NCBI GenBank assembly: GCA_963210315.1
Contig: OY723278.1
Location: 620,001 to 684,000 of the forward strand
Length of the DNA: 64,000 nt
Direction of reading: 5' to 3'
From: Rhynchopus euleeides
Taxonomy: Eukaryota > Euglenozoa > Diplonemea > Diplonemida > Diplonemidae
The notes under the pieces were generated by a model, which ran no database searches, was not told the origin of the DNA, and saw nothing but the letters and a program-made list of their open reading frames with translations. This document shows, in pieces, positions 19,903 through 29,788 of this stretch; the first letter of the stretch is position 1, and each line of letters starts with the position of its first letter. A program made the position numbers and the translations under genes.

Positions 19903-20836
19903 CTAGAAGTCGTCGTCGAACACCATGCACGTTGTTGTGTGCTCCTCAATGAAACTCCGCACCTGTGGGGCATGGTGGGGTGTGAGGTGCGCCACACAAA
20001 TTCAAAATAGGGTCATTCGCTCTGTGACATTATGTGTGTTTGTTGGACAGCTCTGCACTTCAGAGTGTTGCAGTCGGTATCAAATGCTCTGGCCCCTAGC
20101 AGGAATGGGTGGGTGGGTGTGTGGGTGGGTGGTGGCATACGAGGGTCACATCCGAATGCTGCAGGGTGGCCTTCAGCTGCCCACCCTTGTAGATCTGGAA
20201 GGTCGGGATCTTCTGCACATTGCAGTGCTCGTGGAGGCTGAGGTACCTGTCCCGGTCGACTTTAAAGAACTTCGACGACGGGAAGGTGTCCATGAGGCTG
20301 GGGAGGTGCGGCTTGATGCGGTTGCACGGCGCACACCAGTCCGCATAGAAGTCGAAGATGGTGAAGGACTCCTCGGCGACCAGCTCGTGGAAGTGATCCA
20401 TCGATGCGATGGATGGGACGGCGGGTGCCAGCTCGCTGCGAAGCTTCTCCTGAAGGGAGGCCGCTGCATCCTGCTCTGCAGCATTGACTGTCAGCTTCCG
20501 CACCCGCTCCCCATCGCGGTACACCAGCACACAGGGGGCGGTGTCCACAGCCAGAGAGAAGGCCATCTCGCCGCTCACATCGTCCTGATCAAGACGCACG
20601 ACCCCAGCCTGCTTCGCAAGGCCCTCAGATTGCAGTGCTGTCACTGCCTGCTGAAGCACGGCGCTCCTCGACACCTCCCACCCCGCTGCGAACACCACAA
20701 CGCTTGTGCCCTCCGCGACAAACGCGCACACCTCATCCAGATCACGCAGGCGCTGCAGCCCACCGTCCTGCCTCTGCCGCTTGGCCTCGACATCCTGTGT
20801 GGGAGGCGTGGCCTGCTGATCGGATGAACGCTTCAT
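19903..20836 (-). CDS. Tandem thioredoxin-domain protein (inactive N domain, WCAPC C domain)
   Basis: Two exons, 20141-20836 and 19903-19962, joined across an intron with GTATGC at 20140 and CCCCACAG ending at 19963, give 251 residues. Residues ~25-125 form a thioredoxin-like domain without CXXC; GWEVS (52-56) occupies the active-site position, and a cis-Pro is kept at 101. Residues ~140-251 form a canonical thioredoxin with Cys168-Ala-Pro-Cys171 and cis-Pro211. The second exon supplies the last helix (VRSFIEEH) and an acidic DDDF end. No signal or transit peptide is seen, so cytosolic disulfide reductase activity is likely. On the coding strand a run of C ending in ATCCTCGCAG lies about 45 nt before the ATG, a good trans- or cis-splice acceptor. 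Confidence 0.85.
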
Positions 20837-21640
20837 CTTTGTGTGTCTGCAGTGTGAGTGCTGAGCACACGGGACGACCAACACCTGCGAGGATGGGGGG
20901 GGGGGGGGGGTAGTGAAATAGAATGCAGAAATGATTGCTCCACGGGAATAAAAACTCAGCGATTGTGCAGAGGATGCAGGGGGTTGAAGTGTTCGTGCCA
21001 CAAGCTACAGTGACCTAAGCGGGTTAAGGGCAAAGGGGGGGTTGGGGGCGTGGAGGAGCGCGCATTGCAAGTTAGGAAACGGGCAACAGGAAACAGGTCA
21101 GGCCGTTCTTCCACCACACCGCAGGGCTGCAGCTCTGACATGTTCCTGTCGGGAGGGTGCCCACTGGGTGCACGCGCTGCACACTGACATTCATACTGCA
21201 GTTGCGGCCCTGTGCCTGCGAGGCACAGGCATTTCGATAGACAGTGAGGCGCTGCTCACAGCAAGGCGTGGGGTCCTCGAAGAGGGCAGGGACGAGGTGT
21301 GGTGTGAAGGAAACAGTGTACGCATTCTGCCCACAGGCGGGCATGCGCTGGAAATACAACAGCAAGAGCAGGCTGGCTTCACAGGGAAGAGCCTGAGGGC
21401 ACGTCCTCGGTGGGGTCCTCAGAGGTGGCTGTCCTGCACTGCAGTGGCAGGGGAGCACTGCAGGGCAAGGGACCAACCTCAAGGAGGGCCCGTATCAGGG
21501 CACACCCCACCTGCCTGGGACAGGCAACCCGTTTAAACAACAAACACCCAATGCAGTGCCCAGCACTTGAGTGGAGGGGCTTTGCCCCACTTAGGATGAT
21601 AGAAGATGGGGCCTTCGCTCTGTGCCACTGTGTGTCAAAC
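20837..21640. other. Intergenic stretch, no gene seen
   Basis: Apart from the C-rich acceptor-like tract near 20895-20911 (minus strand) nothing is recognised. Open frames here lack domains and show no consistent coding bias. Confidence 0.4.
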
Positions 21641-21712
21641 TGTGTCACTTTGCAGCCAGTTTTGTGAGGCGCTTCGTCTTTCCTCACTCTTCTGCACTTC
21701 TGAGCGAAGGCG
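21641..21712 (+). repeat. Dispersed repeat shared with 54023-54104 (inverted)
   Basis: The block tgtcactttgcagccagttt, then gtgaggcgc and a ttctgcacttctgagcgaag end recur in the opposite orientation at 54023-54104. Both lie outside genes. Copy number in the genome is unknown. Confidence 0.6.
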
Positions 21713-21715
21713 GTG

Positions 21716-24700
21716 CAGCGGGGTGGGGTGAGAGAGGGGGGTGGTAGTTGCAATGCAAGCAAGTGGGAGGTTCCTGGAGTGTGTCAGGAGTGTTGATGCA
21801 GAAGGGTGTGACGTGGTGATGAAGAAGATCCCGATGTGATGAACAGGAAGACCCCTTCGTGCATCACCACGCCACCCCACTCCACCAAACACAACACAAC
21901 ACACAGCAGCAGTGCAGAAGACACCAACGGGAAGCACCTTGGCGCAATGTGATGTCTTGCTGCTCATTCACACAACCACAGAAGGGCAAGAAGGACGAGA
22001 GCTCACAGCCCGGTCATGTCCCACACAAACAGCTGGCCATCATGGCCTGCCGTGGCCACACGTGCGCCGTCGGGGGAGAAGCTGAGGCGGCGCACAGCTC
22101 CCGCGTGCCCCACAAGCTCGGCCACTGCCGCCCCGCCGCTGGTGCCCCACACCACCACCGGGCCCGCCCCGGCAGCGGCGACGAGGCGCCCGTCGGGCGA
22201 GTGCTGCACGTCGAACACGATCCCCGACCCGTGCTGCAGCCGCAGCCGCTCGTTGTTGCTGGGAGCGCTGCCGCCAGTGCCAGTGCCAGCACCAGCCCAC
22301 AGCCCCACACGGACCGTCCCGTCGTCCATCCCGCGCGCAAGCTCGGCCCCGTCAGGCGAGAAGGACAGCCCCGTCACACGCGCCCCCACAGACACCACCG
22401 CCGCCTCCTGCTGCCCGTTGTCCACGGCGAACACACGCACCGCCTCTCCCACCTCCGCGTGCACCGTCACTGCTGCCACGCGTGCCGCTGCCCCAGATCC
22501 TGATCCAGATCCGGAGACAAGTGGCAAAAACTCAACCTCGCGCGAGTGCCTGTGCAGCACCAGCTCCGGACGCATCCCCGCAACGGCGTCGTGCACACGC
22601 GTCACCTCCTCCTCCACCCCGCCGGCCACGAGGTGAAGCCCGTCCGGCGAGAAGCGCACACGCCGCACAGGCGCTGCCGCCGCGTCCCCGTGCTCCAGCT
22701 CCAGCAGCACCGCCCCGGTCGTGGCGTTGCACAGCACAGCACGCCCACCGGCCCCGCCCACCGCGACACGCGCCCCGTCCGGCGAGAAGGCCACGTCGTG
22801 CCCGGCAAACCCACCGCACACGAGCGACCGCAGCTGCGCCCCGGTCGCTGCGCTGAAGACACGCACCTTCCCGTCGCTCCCGCCTGCCGCAACCTCCGAC
22901 CCGTCCGCTGAGTGTGCCACGCTCAGCACGCTGCCGGTGTGCTGGATCCGCAGCACGCACCGCAGTGACGCTCCCGCTCCGCACACACTCGCAAACGTGT
23001 CCGGGATCTCGCAGCTTTGTGGCACAGACGTCTCGGGTCTGGGTGTGTCAGGGATGGGCGTTGAAGGAAAGGGTGTTGCAGGTGAAGGCGTTGGAGGGGA
23101 TGATGTCAGAGGTGCAGGTGTTGCAGGTGAAAGCGTCAGAGGGGAGGATGTCGGAGGTGCAGGTGTTGCCGGTGCAGGCGTTGGAGGGGAAACTGTTGCA
23201 GGTGCCGGCGTCCGAGGGGAAGGTGTTGCAGGTGAAGGTGTTGACGGAGAAGGCGTCGAAGGAGAGGGAGTTTGCGGAGATTGTGTCAGTGTCTCGGGTC
23301 TGGGTGTGTCAGGGATGGGCGTTGAAGGAAAGGGTGTTGCAGGTGAAGGCGTCGGAGGGGATAATGTCAGAGGTGCAGGTGTTGAAGGGGAACCTGTTGC
23401 AGGTGCCGGCGTCCGAGGAGAAGGTGTTGCGGGAGCAGGTGTCGGAGGGGATGGTGTTGCAGGTGCAAGAGTCGGAGGAGAAAGCGTGGGAGGAGATGGT
23501 GTAGGTGGAGCTGACGTTGACGGTGCGGCAGTCGGAGGAGAAGAGGTTGAAGGAGAAGGCGTCAGAGGGGAGGGTGTAGGAGGTGCCCATGTTGGAGGAG
23601 AAGGCGTCAGAGGGGAGGGTGTTGGCGGGGAAGGTGTTGGAGAAGGATTCCACAAAAGGACACAGGCATTAGGACTGTAACCAGTGATAAAGGCATCGTC
23701 ACGGAAGTACGAGGCTGAGTACGCACCTAGTCGAGTGATGGACTGCAACAGGCTGCCGCTCTCCACCGCGTATACCTGCACGCCACTGTGTCCAGCAACC
23801 AGCAGCTCGGTGGAGTCCCTGTTAAACGCGAGTGAGAAACAGCCACCTGTCGGTACCCTCCGGTGTGTGGTGTAGTCACTCAGTTTGTAGATGATCACCT
23901 GGTCCTCTGAGGCGTACCCCACAGTCGCGAAGTAGACCCCGTCTGGTGAGACATCCAGCCCGAAAACTTGGTGCGTGTGATCCGTCAGTTTTCTCAGAAT
24001 GCTCCCAGTCATTGCATCCCACACAGTGACTGATCCGTCAGTTGAACCACTGATGAGCTTCGTCCCATCAATGGTGTACTTCAAGCTATACACATCGCTC
24101 CTGCCGCCAGTGAAGGACAACACCAAGCTACCGGTCGCAGCATTCCGGATGTAGATTAATCCCCGGCTGTGTCCAGAAGCAACACGTGTGCCGTCTGGTG
24201 CGTACGCAGAAGCATAAGCATGTGCAGCTCCTGCCTTGGACCAGAGTTCCGTCCCGCTGCTCAACGTGACGACCGCAACCCCAGAAGCATACGCAGCCAC
24301 CACGATTGTGTTACCATCAGGAGAGAACTCCAGGTCGTACGAGGATGGGTAGGATGGCACTGTGAGTGCAGCACCTGTGCTCACAGTAAACACATGCAAA
24401 CCACTGTTGCCCCCTGCCACCGCAGCCAACGTGTCGTCAGGAGAAAGTGCAATGTGCATGGCAGTTGATACACCGCTTGCCAGTGTCACGTTGCACTGGG
24501 GACCCACACCAGCTGGGCATGGTGTGTGTGCACTGAAGCACATACAGAGCAGCGCCGCTACGGCTGCCATGGCTGCGCTGTGTCCACGTGTGTCCTATCT
24601 GAGGGGTGGTGGTGTCATAGCCGCGATGCTGTTGTTGAAGCCAGGGGATCTGGAGCACCAGAGACGCGTGCACCTCCTGGGTGCTCAAACGAGTTGTGGG

Positions 24701-24770
24701 GGCCGGGGAGTGGTTTCGGCTGCCTCGCCCATCCTTGGGCAACCCCATCGCCACCCACCCACCCCCCTGC
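21716..24770. repeat. Segmental duplication, copy A
   Basis: This segment of about 3 kb carries one WD40 gene and matches 32152-35180. The part 21780-23050 (3' flank plus C-terminal half of the gene) is nearly identical to its partner. The N-terminal half is clearly diverged. Upstream of the start codon similarity continues to about 24770, interrupted by about 270 bp present only in copy B. Confidence 0.85.
22003..24570 (-). CDS. Secreted double WD40-propeller protein, paralogue A
   Basis: An 855-residue protein without introns. A signal peptide (about 1-16, MAAVAALLCMCFSAHT) is followed by a beta-propeller of WD40-type blades (about 30-308) with recurrent SPDG turns. Next is a Pro/Ser/Thr linker (309-520) likely to be O-glycosylated, and then a second propeller (525-855) with at least six blades ending LFVWDMTGL. 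Propellers are binding scaffolds and no catalytic residues are apparent. A signal peptide is unusual for WD40 proteins, which are mostly intracellular. It points to an extracellular or lumenal binding role (inference). Paralogue B lies at 32450-34747. Confidence 0.8.
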   Translation of the reverse strand: MAAVAALLCMCFSAHTPCPAGVGPQCNVTLASGVSTAMHIALSPDDTLAAVAGGNSGLHVFTVSTGAALTVPSYPSSYDLEFSPDGNTIVVAAYASGVAVVTLSSGTELWSKAGAAHAYASAYAPDGTRVASGHSRGLIYIRNAATGSLVLSFTGGRSDVYSLKYTIDGTKLISGSTDGSVTVWDAMTGSILRKLTDHTHQVFGLDVSPDGVYFATVGYASEDQVIIYKLSDYTTHRRVPTGGCFSLAFNRDSTELLVAGHSGVQVYAVESGSLLQSITRLGAYSASYFRDDAFITGYSPNACVLLWNPSPTPSPPTPSPLTPSPPTWAPPTPSPLTPSPSTSSPPTAAPSTSAPPTPSPPTLSPPTLAPATPSPPTPAPATPSPRTPAPATGSPSTPAPLTLSPPTPSPATPFPSTPIPDTPRPETLTQSPQTPSPSTPSPSTPSPATPSPRTPAPATVSPPTPAPATPAPPTSSPLTLSPATPAPLTSSPPTPSPATPFPSTPIPDTPRPETSVPQSCEIPDTFASVCGAGASLRCVLRIQHTGSVLSVAHSADGSEVAAGGSDGKVRVFSAATGAQLRSLVCGGFAGHDVAFSPDGARVAVGGAGGRAVLCNATTGAVLLELEHGDAAAAPVRRVRFSPDGLHLVAGGVEEEVTRVHDAVAGMRPELVLHRHSREVEFLPLVSGSGSGSGAAARVAAVTVHAEVGEAVRVFAVDNGQQEAAVVSVGARVTGLSFSPDGAELARGMDDGTVRVGLWAGAGTGTGGSAPSNNERLRLQHGSGIVFDVQHSPDGRLVAAAGAGPVVVWGTSGGAAVAELVGHAGAVRRLSFSPDGARVATAGHDGQLFVWDMTGL

Positions 24771-24987
24771 TCAGTGCGGCGCAGCAAAGACACACACGAT
24801 GATTCCCCACATACCCCGCCACACAGCGGACGTGCCTCGGGGGGGCACAGGGGAGGTCTCTCTCTGGAAGTGCAGCATGCGGGAGTGGCAAAAAAAACCA
24901 TCAGGTTTTTGCACGTGGGCGGGGAGGGAGGTGTCGAGGAGGTGGGGCTGTGGACACCTGGTGGATACGGGGGCCAGTGAGGGTTAA
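24571..24987. other. 5' flank of WD40 gene A
   Basis: The first ~200 bp belong to the segmental duplication. No gene is seen in the remainder. Confidence 0.4.
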
Positions 24988-25805
24988 CGTTGCATTTTTG
25001 CCAGGCTTGCTCCGTATTCCTTGAAAAATAGCCAAAATCCCGGAGATGTATTCCTGATTTTTCCTAAGGATTTTTGCCTTGGATTTCAGACACAGCAGTT
25101 CCCTGTGGCAGTCCCACAACCTCACGCAGTGCACTGCCTTGGAAAAATTCTGTCACAAATCACTCATAGGTGCTTGTTTCGGCCCCGTCACGACTGCCGC
25201 AACCGGAACCGTATGGTGAAGGCCTCCTCGATCGAGACCACCACTGGCAGCCCCAGTCTTGTTCAATGTGATGTAAGTCGCGTACTACCGATGCATGCGA
25301 TGGTTGCCTCAACAGCATGAGGCGCTGCGCGGCCTGATGACCTCCTATAGGGTCGGCGCAACCTGACAGTTCCCACTGGTTCGACTCGCTAGATGGGGTA
25401 TCCGGCGTCCACGGCTCATCTCTCCTGTGGCCAGTGATCCCGCCATCAGCTGCCGGATGAAAGCAAAACATGGGTTTCAGGACCGTTTTACACCCCTCTT
25501 GACACGCCATAGTGGCATACGCGCAAGGGCTTGGCGACAAGACAGGCACACGCCACAGAGGGGTCTGGGGGGCGGAGCCCCCCAGCCGCCGGAGGCCGCG
25601 GTAGTGTTAGTTGGGTTTTGGCTGGAAAGAAAACGGGTATTTTTGGCTGGGAAGAAACAGGAAAAGGGGCGGGTGTCCGACTCATCATCACCCCCTCGGG
25701 AAAAGTTTCCAAAGGAAAATCCTTCGAAAAAACCGGGAAATTTCGGAGACTGTATTCCGTATTCCATGCTAGGAGCAAGCCTGATTTTTGGCGACCTTTT
25801 TTTTG
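24988..25805. mobile_element. Possible inverted-repeat element
   Basis: Near 25000 the plus strand reads gccaggcttgctcc followed later by aaggattttt. The reverse complement of 25700-25800 shows the same order (caggcttgctcc, then aaggatttt). A GC palindrome shared with other loci lies inside at 25567. The similarity of the ends is imperfect and no transposase is seen, so this is tentative. Confidence 0.35.
25567..25597. repeat. Dispersed GC palindrome (ggggggcggagcccccc)
   Basis: A perfect short palindrome followed by agccgccggaggcc. The same block recurs at 53342-53372, and palindromes of the same type occur twice near 46843-46889. Confidence 0.75.
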
Positions 25806-26098
25806 GCATCGACACTCCTGGCCAACACAGCTGACGTTGAGACAGAACGCTGTCTACGATGGCACCTCTCCCCCCCGCAACAAAAAGGGCAACCTTTGCC
25901 TCCCATCGCATCACACACACCTTCCCCCACCTCCCCGCAGGGTCTGTCTCCTCAAAACATGGCCACCACACACACGCACACCTCCTCACTCTCCGCTGCG
26001 GGCTAGATCACCACACCACCACCCACACACGCCGTCGGAACGTCCTGGGATCACTGTGCATTCGCTTCGTATTCTTTCAACGCATTTCTGTTGCTCCC

Positions 26099-27220
26099 CT
26101 AGAAAAGGTACGCCATCATCTTTTTCTGCCCCTCGGTGGTGATCGGGTCCTGCGGCCCGAGAACGTTGAACATGCACTTCAGCATCTTCTGGGGGGCCCC
26201 GTCGTTAAGCTTCTTGTCCTTCCGCATCACCTGGAGGCCGAGCGCGACACCCTCCTTCTGGCGGCCATCCTTAAACATGGACACGGCGAGGCGGAGCTGG
26301 AGGGCGAAGTCGTGCGGGTTGGCTGCAACACGCCTGGCGTACTCCTCGCTGGGGAGAGGGAGGTGCTCCGTCACAAGCGCCATCTCGATCGCGTTGGTTG
26401 TCTTCGTCGCGTTGGGGATGCTGAACTGGGAGAAGTCCTGCTTGATCCTGTCAAGGATCTTCCGCACCCGCTCCGACTGCCCCGTCTCCTGCAGGGTGTC
26501 GGCCTGCAGCAGCAACGCGTTGACAAGCGTGATCTGCCCCGGCGTCGCGGTCGCCATCGCCTGCATTTCATCCGCCCGCTTCTTCGCAGGCCCCTCCTTC
26601 TTGCGAATCGCCTTCTCCAGCGCAACCTCCTTCTCCGCCATCTCGACGATGCTCTCCATCGCCTGCAGCGCCTCGCTCGTCTGGGAGTGCACCTTCCCCT
26701 GCTTGATGTCCATCGCCAGCCGCGCCAGCTCCCCCTTCGCACCCCCCTCCTCTTCAGCAGAGGTCTCCTCCTCCACAGGCGCCTCCTCCTCCCCGTCGAT
26801 GGAGCGGTTGTCGCCGACGAACCCGAGGAATTTTTTGATGAACTGGTCCACAGAGGCCTGGTCCTTCTGCAGGCCCTGCAGGGTGTCCAGCATCTGCCCC
26901 TTCGCAAAGGCGCAGAGCGTCGGGGCGCCTTCCAGGCGGAGCGCCTGCGCCATCGACTGTGCGACGGGGTCCTTCAGGTCACCGTGGAGGACCTGCATCC
27001 GCACGGCTCCACTGTTCACCCGCTTCACCGCGGCGTCGACAAAGTCGTTGTGCGCCTGGAGGGAGGGGTGGTCCTCCACGGTGAAGACACCGAGGAATGG
27101 CGTCCCCTTCGACAGCCAGTCCTGGAGCTGCTTCTGGTCGGCCCCCTTCAGGCGGAACATATACTCCGACTCCGTGGCATAGTGCCGCACGGCGCGGGAC
27201 AATGCTGCGCGTGAAAACAT
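26099..27220 (-). CDS. Mitochondrial CnoX/YbbN-like thioredoxin-TPR protein
   Basis: A 373-residue protein from the ATG at 27220. The N-terminus (MFSRAALSRAVRHYAT) looks like a mitochondrial targeting peptide. Residues ~20-137 form a thioredoxin fold with FTVEDHPS in place of WCXXC and a conserved cis-Pro (GAPTLCAFAKG). A charged, partly helical region follows (140-225). The C-terminal ~150 residues match the helical TPR-like region of bacterial YbbN/CnoX, including the terminal LNDGAPQKMLKCMFNVLGPQ and the final AYLF. In bacteria CnoX is a chaperone-holdase linked to GroEL. With no catalytic cysteines here, a holdase role in the matrix is the best guess. The frame upstream to 27448 is Pro-rich and likely untranslated. 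Confidence 0.8.
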   Translation of the reverse strand: MFSRAALSRAVRHYATESEYMFRLKGADQKQLQDWLSKGTPFLGVFTVEDHPSLQAHNDFVDAAVKRVNSGAVRMQVLHGDLKDPVAQSMAQALRLEGAPTLCAFAKGQMLDTLQGLQKDQASVDQFIKKFLGFVGDNRSIDGEEEAPVEEETSAEEEGGAKGELARLAMDIKQGKVHSQTSEALQAMESIVEMAEKEVALEKAIRKKEGPAKKRADEMQAMATATPGQITLVNALLLQADTLQETGQSERVRKILDRIKQDFSQFSIPNATKTTNAIEMALVTEHLPLPSEEYARRVAANPHDFALQLRLAVSMFKDGRQKEGVALGLQVMRKDKKLNDGAPQKMLKCMFNVLGPQDPITTEGQKKMMAYLF

Positions 27221-27980
27221 GCCGGGGGGGGGGGGCGGGGGGGGGATGCCTGCAACGTTGGTGTGGTGTGGTGGTGTAGAGGAGAGCAGAGAGGTGTCTT
27301 GCAGGGGGGGTTGCTGCGTGGGGGCTCGGCATAGGCGTGGCGCAGAATCGGGTTCCCTTCGCATGGCGGGGGAGGGAGGGGGGGGGGGGGGGGAATGTGG
27401 GGTCCAGAACAGCGGCGCGGCGTGGCGCGGCCCCCCCAAAACAAACACCCTTCACACACAGCACAGCACAGCACAGCACACACCCTGGCCCGGCCCCCCC
27501 ACCCCCCACACCCCAGTGCCCGTACTTTTTCATAGTAGAAGAAACCGTTACCCCCACCCTCGTCCCCCCAGGCCCCCCTCCGCATCCAGCCAATTAAGCT
27601 GTGCCTCAACACTGCAAGGTCCAGCCCCCGAGGCTGGGATTCTCACGGTGTTTCTTCATCTTGCGGGTGCCGGGGTGGGAGGGAGGAGTGAGGGGGATAA
27701 GGTTGAGGCCATGACCCTGCACGGTGCCTCGGACACGCCGGGAGAGGTGGGCTGGCACACATCACAACACACCCGAGCCGCCCTCGTTTTTTTGACATGC
27801 ATCCCGGTGCGCGCTGCATGATACTGAGAGAAAGCGGCACTGCGCTTACAGGCGATGCAGGCGGGGGCTAGCTGGGTTGCGAAGCGAGCGGGGTGGGGGG
27901 GCGGGGAACTTGCGGCGCGACCTGTGGAATGTTGTCAGGCACATCGGTGCACATTTCACCCGGGAAAATCGCCAAAAAAA
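27221..27980. other. 5' flank of the CnoX-like gene, no gene seen
   Basis: C-rich tracts immediately precede the minus-strand ATG (27222-27245). Further C-rich tracts occur at 27370-27395. No additional coding sequence is supported. Confidence 0.4.
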
Positions 27981-28185
27981 AATCGCACTCCTTTCGCTTT
28001 TATGTAGACACCTTGTCCAGCAACTGTGGAGAACAGCGGGAGGCTCCTTTGTGTTGAGCGCACGCTGTGTCAAAAGGCTGTGTAAGCCTGTGAAGGTGCT
28101 CATCCCAAAGCTTCAGTCTGACGATTTTTCCTTCGTTACTTCACGACTTTTTTTCCCCCCGCCACACTTCGCCGCGTCGTAACCA
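27981..28185 (+). repeat. Dispersed SINE-like repeat, copy 2
   Basis: It reads atcgcactcctttc, then gtagacaccttgtccagcaa, a gttgagcgcacgctgtgtc block, and cttcgttacttcacgac near the end. All blocks occur in the same order at 59043-59249. Confidence 0.72.
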
Positions 28186-29022
28186 AGTCAAATAACCGCC
28201 CCCCCCTTCCGTTTAGGGAGGGGCACACTATTTTTTCCAGCACAACACGCATACACCTCACACGACTGTATAGGCTATAGGGCAGAGGGGGCGGGGGAGG
28301 AGTGCCTCCCCCATCTAGGGCCCGAAGCGAGGGGGGTAGGGGGGTCGGAGGTCGGGGGTAGAGAGGGAGGGGGGGAGGAAATCCCCCCCACACCCCCACC
28401 CCCTCCCCAGATGGGGGCAAATTGTTGCTTTTTTTTGCCTTGCGTGGACTGTGCGCCACCCGATGCCCCTCTCACCCACCCCTCCCCAGCAACTGCGCAG
28501 CAGCTGTCTTCCTTTCGCCGCCACCCTGCCCTGTGGAGGGTGAAGATCTCAAAGGAGAGAAGGAACTGGGCGGGATACATGGGATACATGCGGGGGAAGG
28601 GGAGGGGGGGGGGTGTTTTGGGTGGAAAGCCACAGCCCGAGTGTGCCTTGAGTCGAGGCAGAGAGAAAGGTCGCAACGACAGTTGGTGTTATTCGAACAC
28701 AGAACACCCCGGACGACCCCCCCAAAAAAAAGCGGCCAAAACAAATCAGCGTGTCGGACAGATGCACAATGGAACTGTGTGAGATTTGTATCGCTCCGGC
28801 CGCACTGCGTTCGGTGTGTCACACAGGCTGTCGCCAACAGGGTTCGCCGTGCGCACGCCCCCATTAGGCTAACTGACTCTTCTGTGTGGGGCATTCGGCT
28901 GCAGATTGCACGCCGGCATTGTTTTTTTTTGTTGGGGGGTTTTTTTTTCATCTTTGTTTTCGCTTGTTCTGTTCGGACCCAGGATCACCCCGGGTTGCGT
29001 TTTACATCGAGCCTCGAACCGC
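28186..29022. other. Intergenic stretch, no gene seen
   Basis: This stretch is rich in C and G runs. Open frames on both strands lack recognisable domains. Confidence 0.4.
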
Positions 29023-29788
29023 TTAACCCCGCACCGTGAAGTGGAGGAGCAGGTTTTTGAGAATGCTGAGCCAGTGCGCCACCTGGTGCACGCTGTAGGG
29101 CGGTGAGGGGTGGTGCACGAACCTCCAGGCACCTGGCGTGACTATCAGACACAAACAGACACAGAAATAGGCGAATGATCTTTTTGTTGCAGTTGTACCG
29201 AACACTTCTGTCTGCTGCCCGATCCTGCTACACACCGCCGCGTTGCATACCTGAGCACACCGGTGGCAACACCGACGGCAACGTTGATAGCGATAACACC
29301 GAGCGCAAGGATGTTTTGCCGCCATTCGTTGTCCGCACGCGCAGCCTTCCGCACGTAGTACCAGTAGCCGAGAGCAATAAGGAGGGCGTTGGTGGAGATG
29401 AAGACGAGCCACGCGATAGGGGGCATCTTCCCCGGGAGCTCGTCAAGCCTGCGGATCACCTCGCCGCTGGCGGGCAGCATCAGGTTGATGACGTAGAGGA
29501 TGACACGGTCCACCCAGGTCGAGCGGAACATCAGGTTCAGGAGAATGTTGAAGAGCACCACGACGATAGCAGTCACGTAGTCAGGCGGGCTCTGCAGGAG
29601 GGGCGGGGCAGGTGTGTGATGTGTGTCCCCATTCACACACTGTTGCACGACTTCGTTGGGCATAGGGATGCCCGGATGGCAGCATAGCTGGCAAAGAACA
29701 CGCATGTATGGCATACCTCGCTTGCAGGGAGACTCGCCGCAACGAAGGCGACCAGGCCGTTGAAGAGGTACTCAAGGTGCGTCACCAT
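29023..29788 (-). CDS. Small multi-pass membrane protein, three exons, unknown family
   Basis: Exons 29717-29788, 29251-29591 and 29023-29092 give 160 residues. Both introns (29592-29716 and 29093-29250) begin GTATGC and end CTGCAG or CTACAG, and the phases match. The start MVTHLEYLFNGLVAF is the only in-frame ATG of exon 1. Hydrophobic segments lie at about 7-20, 29-46, 80-104 and 118-137, with a short charged loop RRLDELPGK between. The C-terminus is amphipathic (VAHWLSILKNLLLHF). The layout resembles small ER or nuclear-envelope membrane proteins, but I cannot name the family. Confidence 0.7.
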
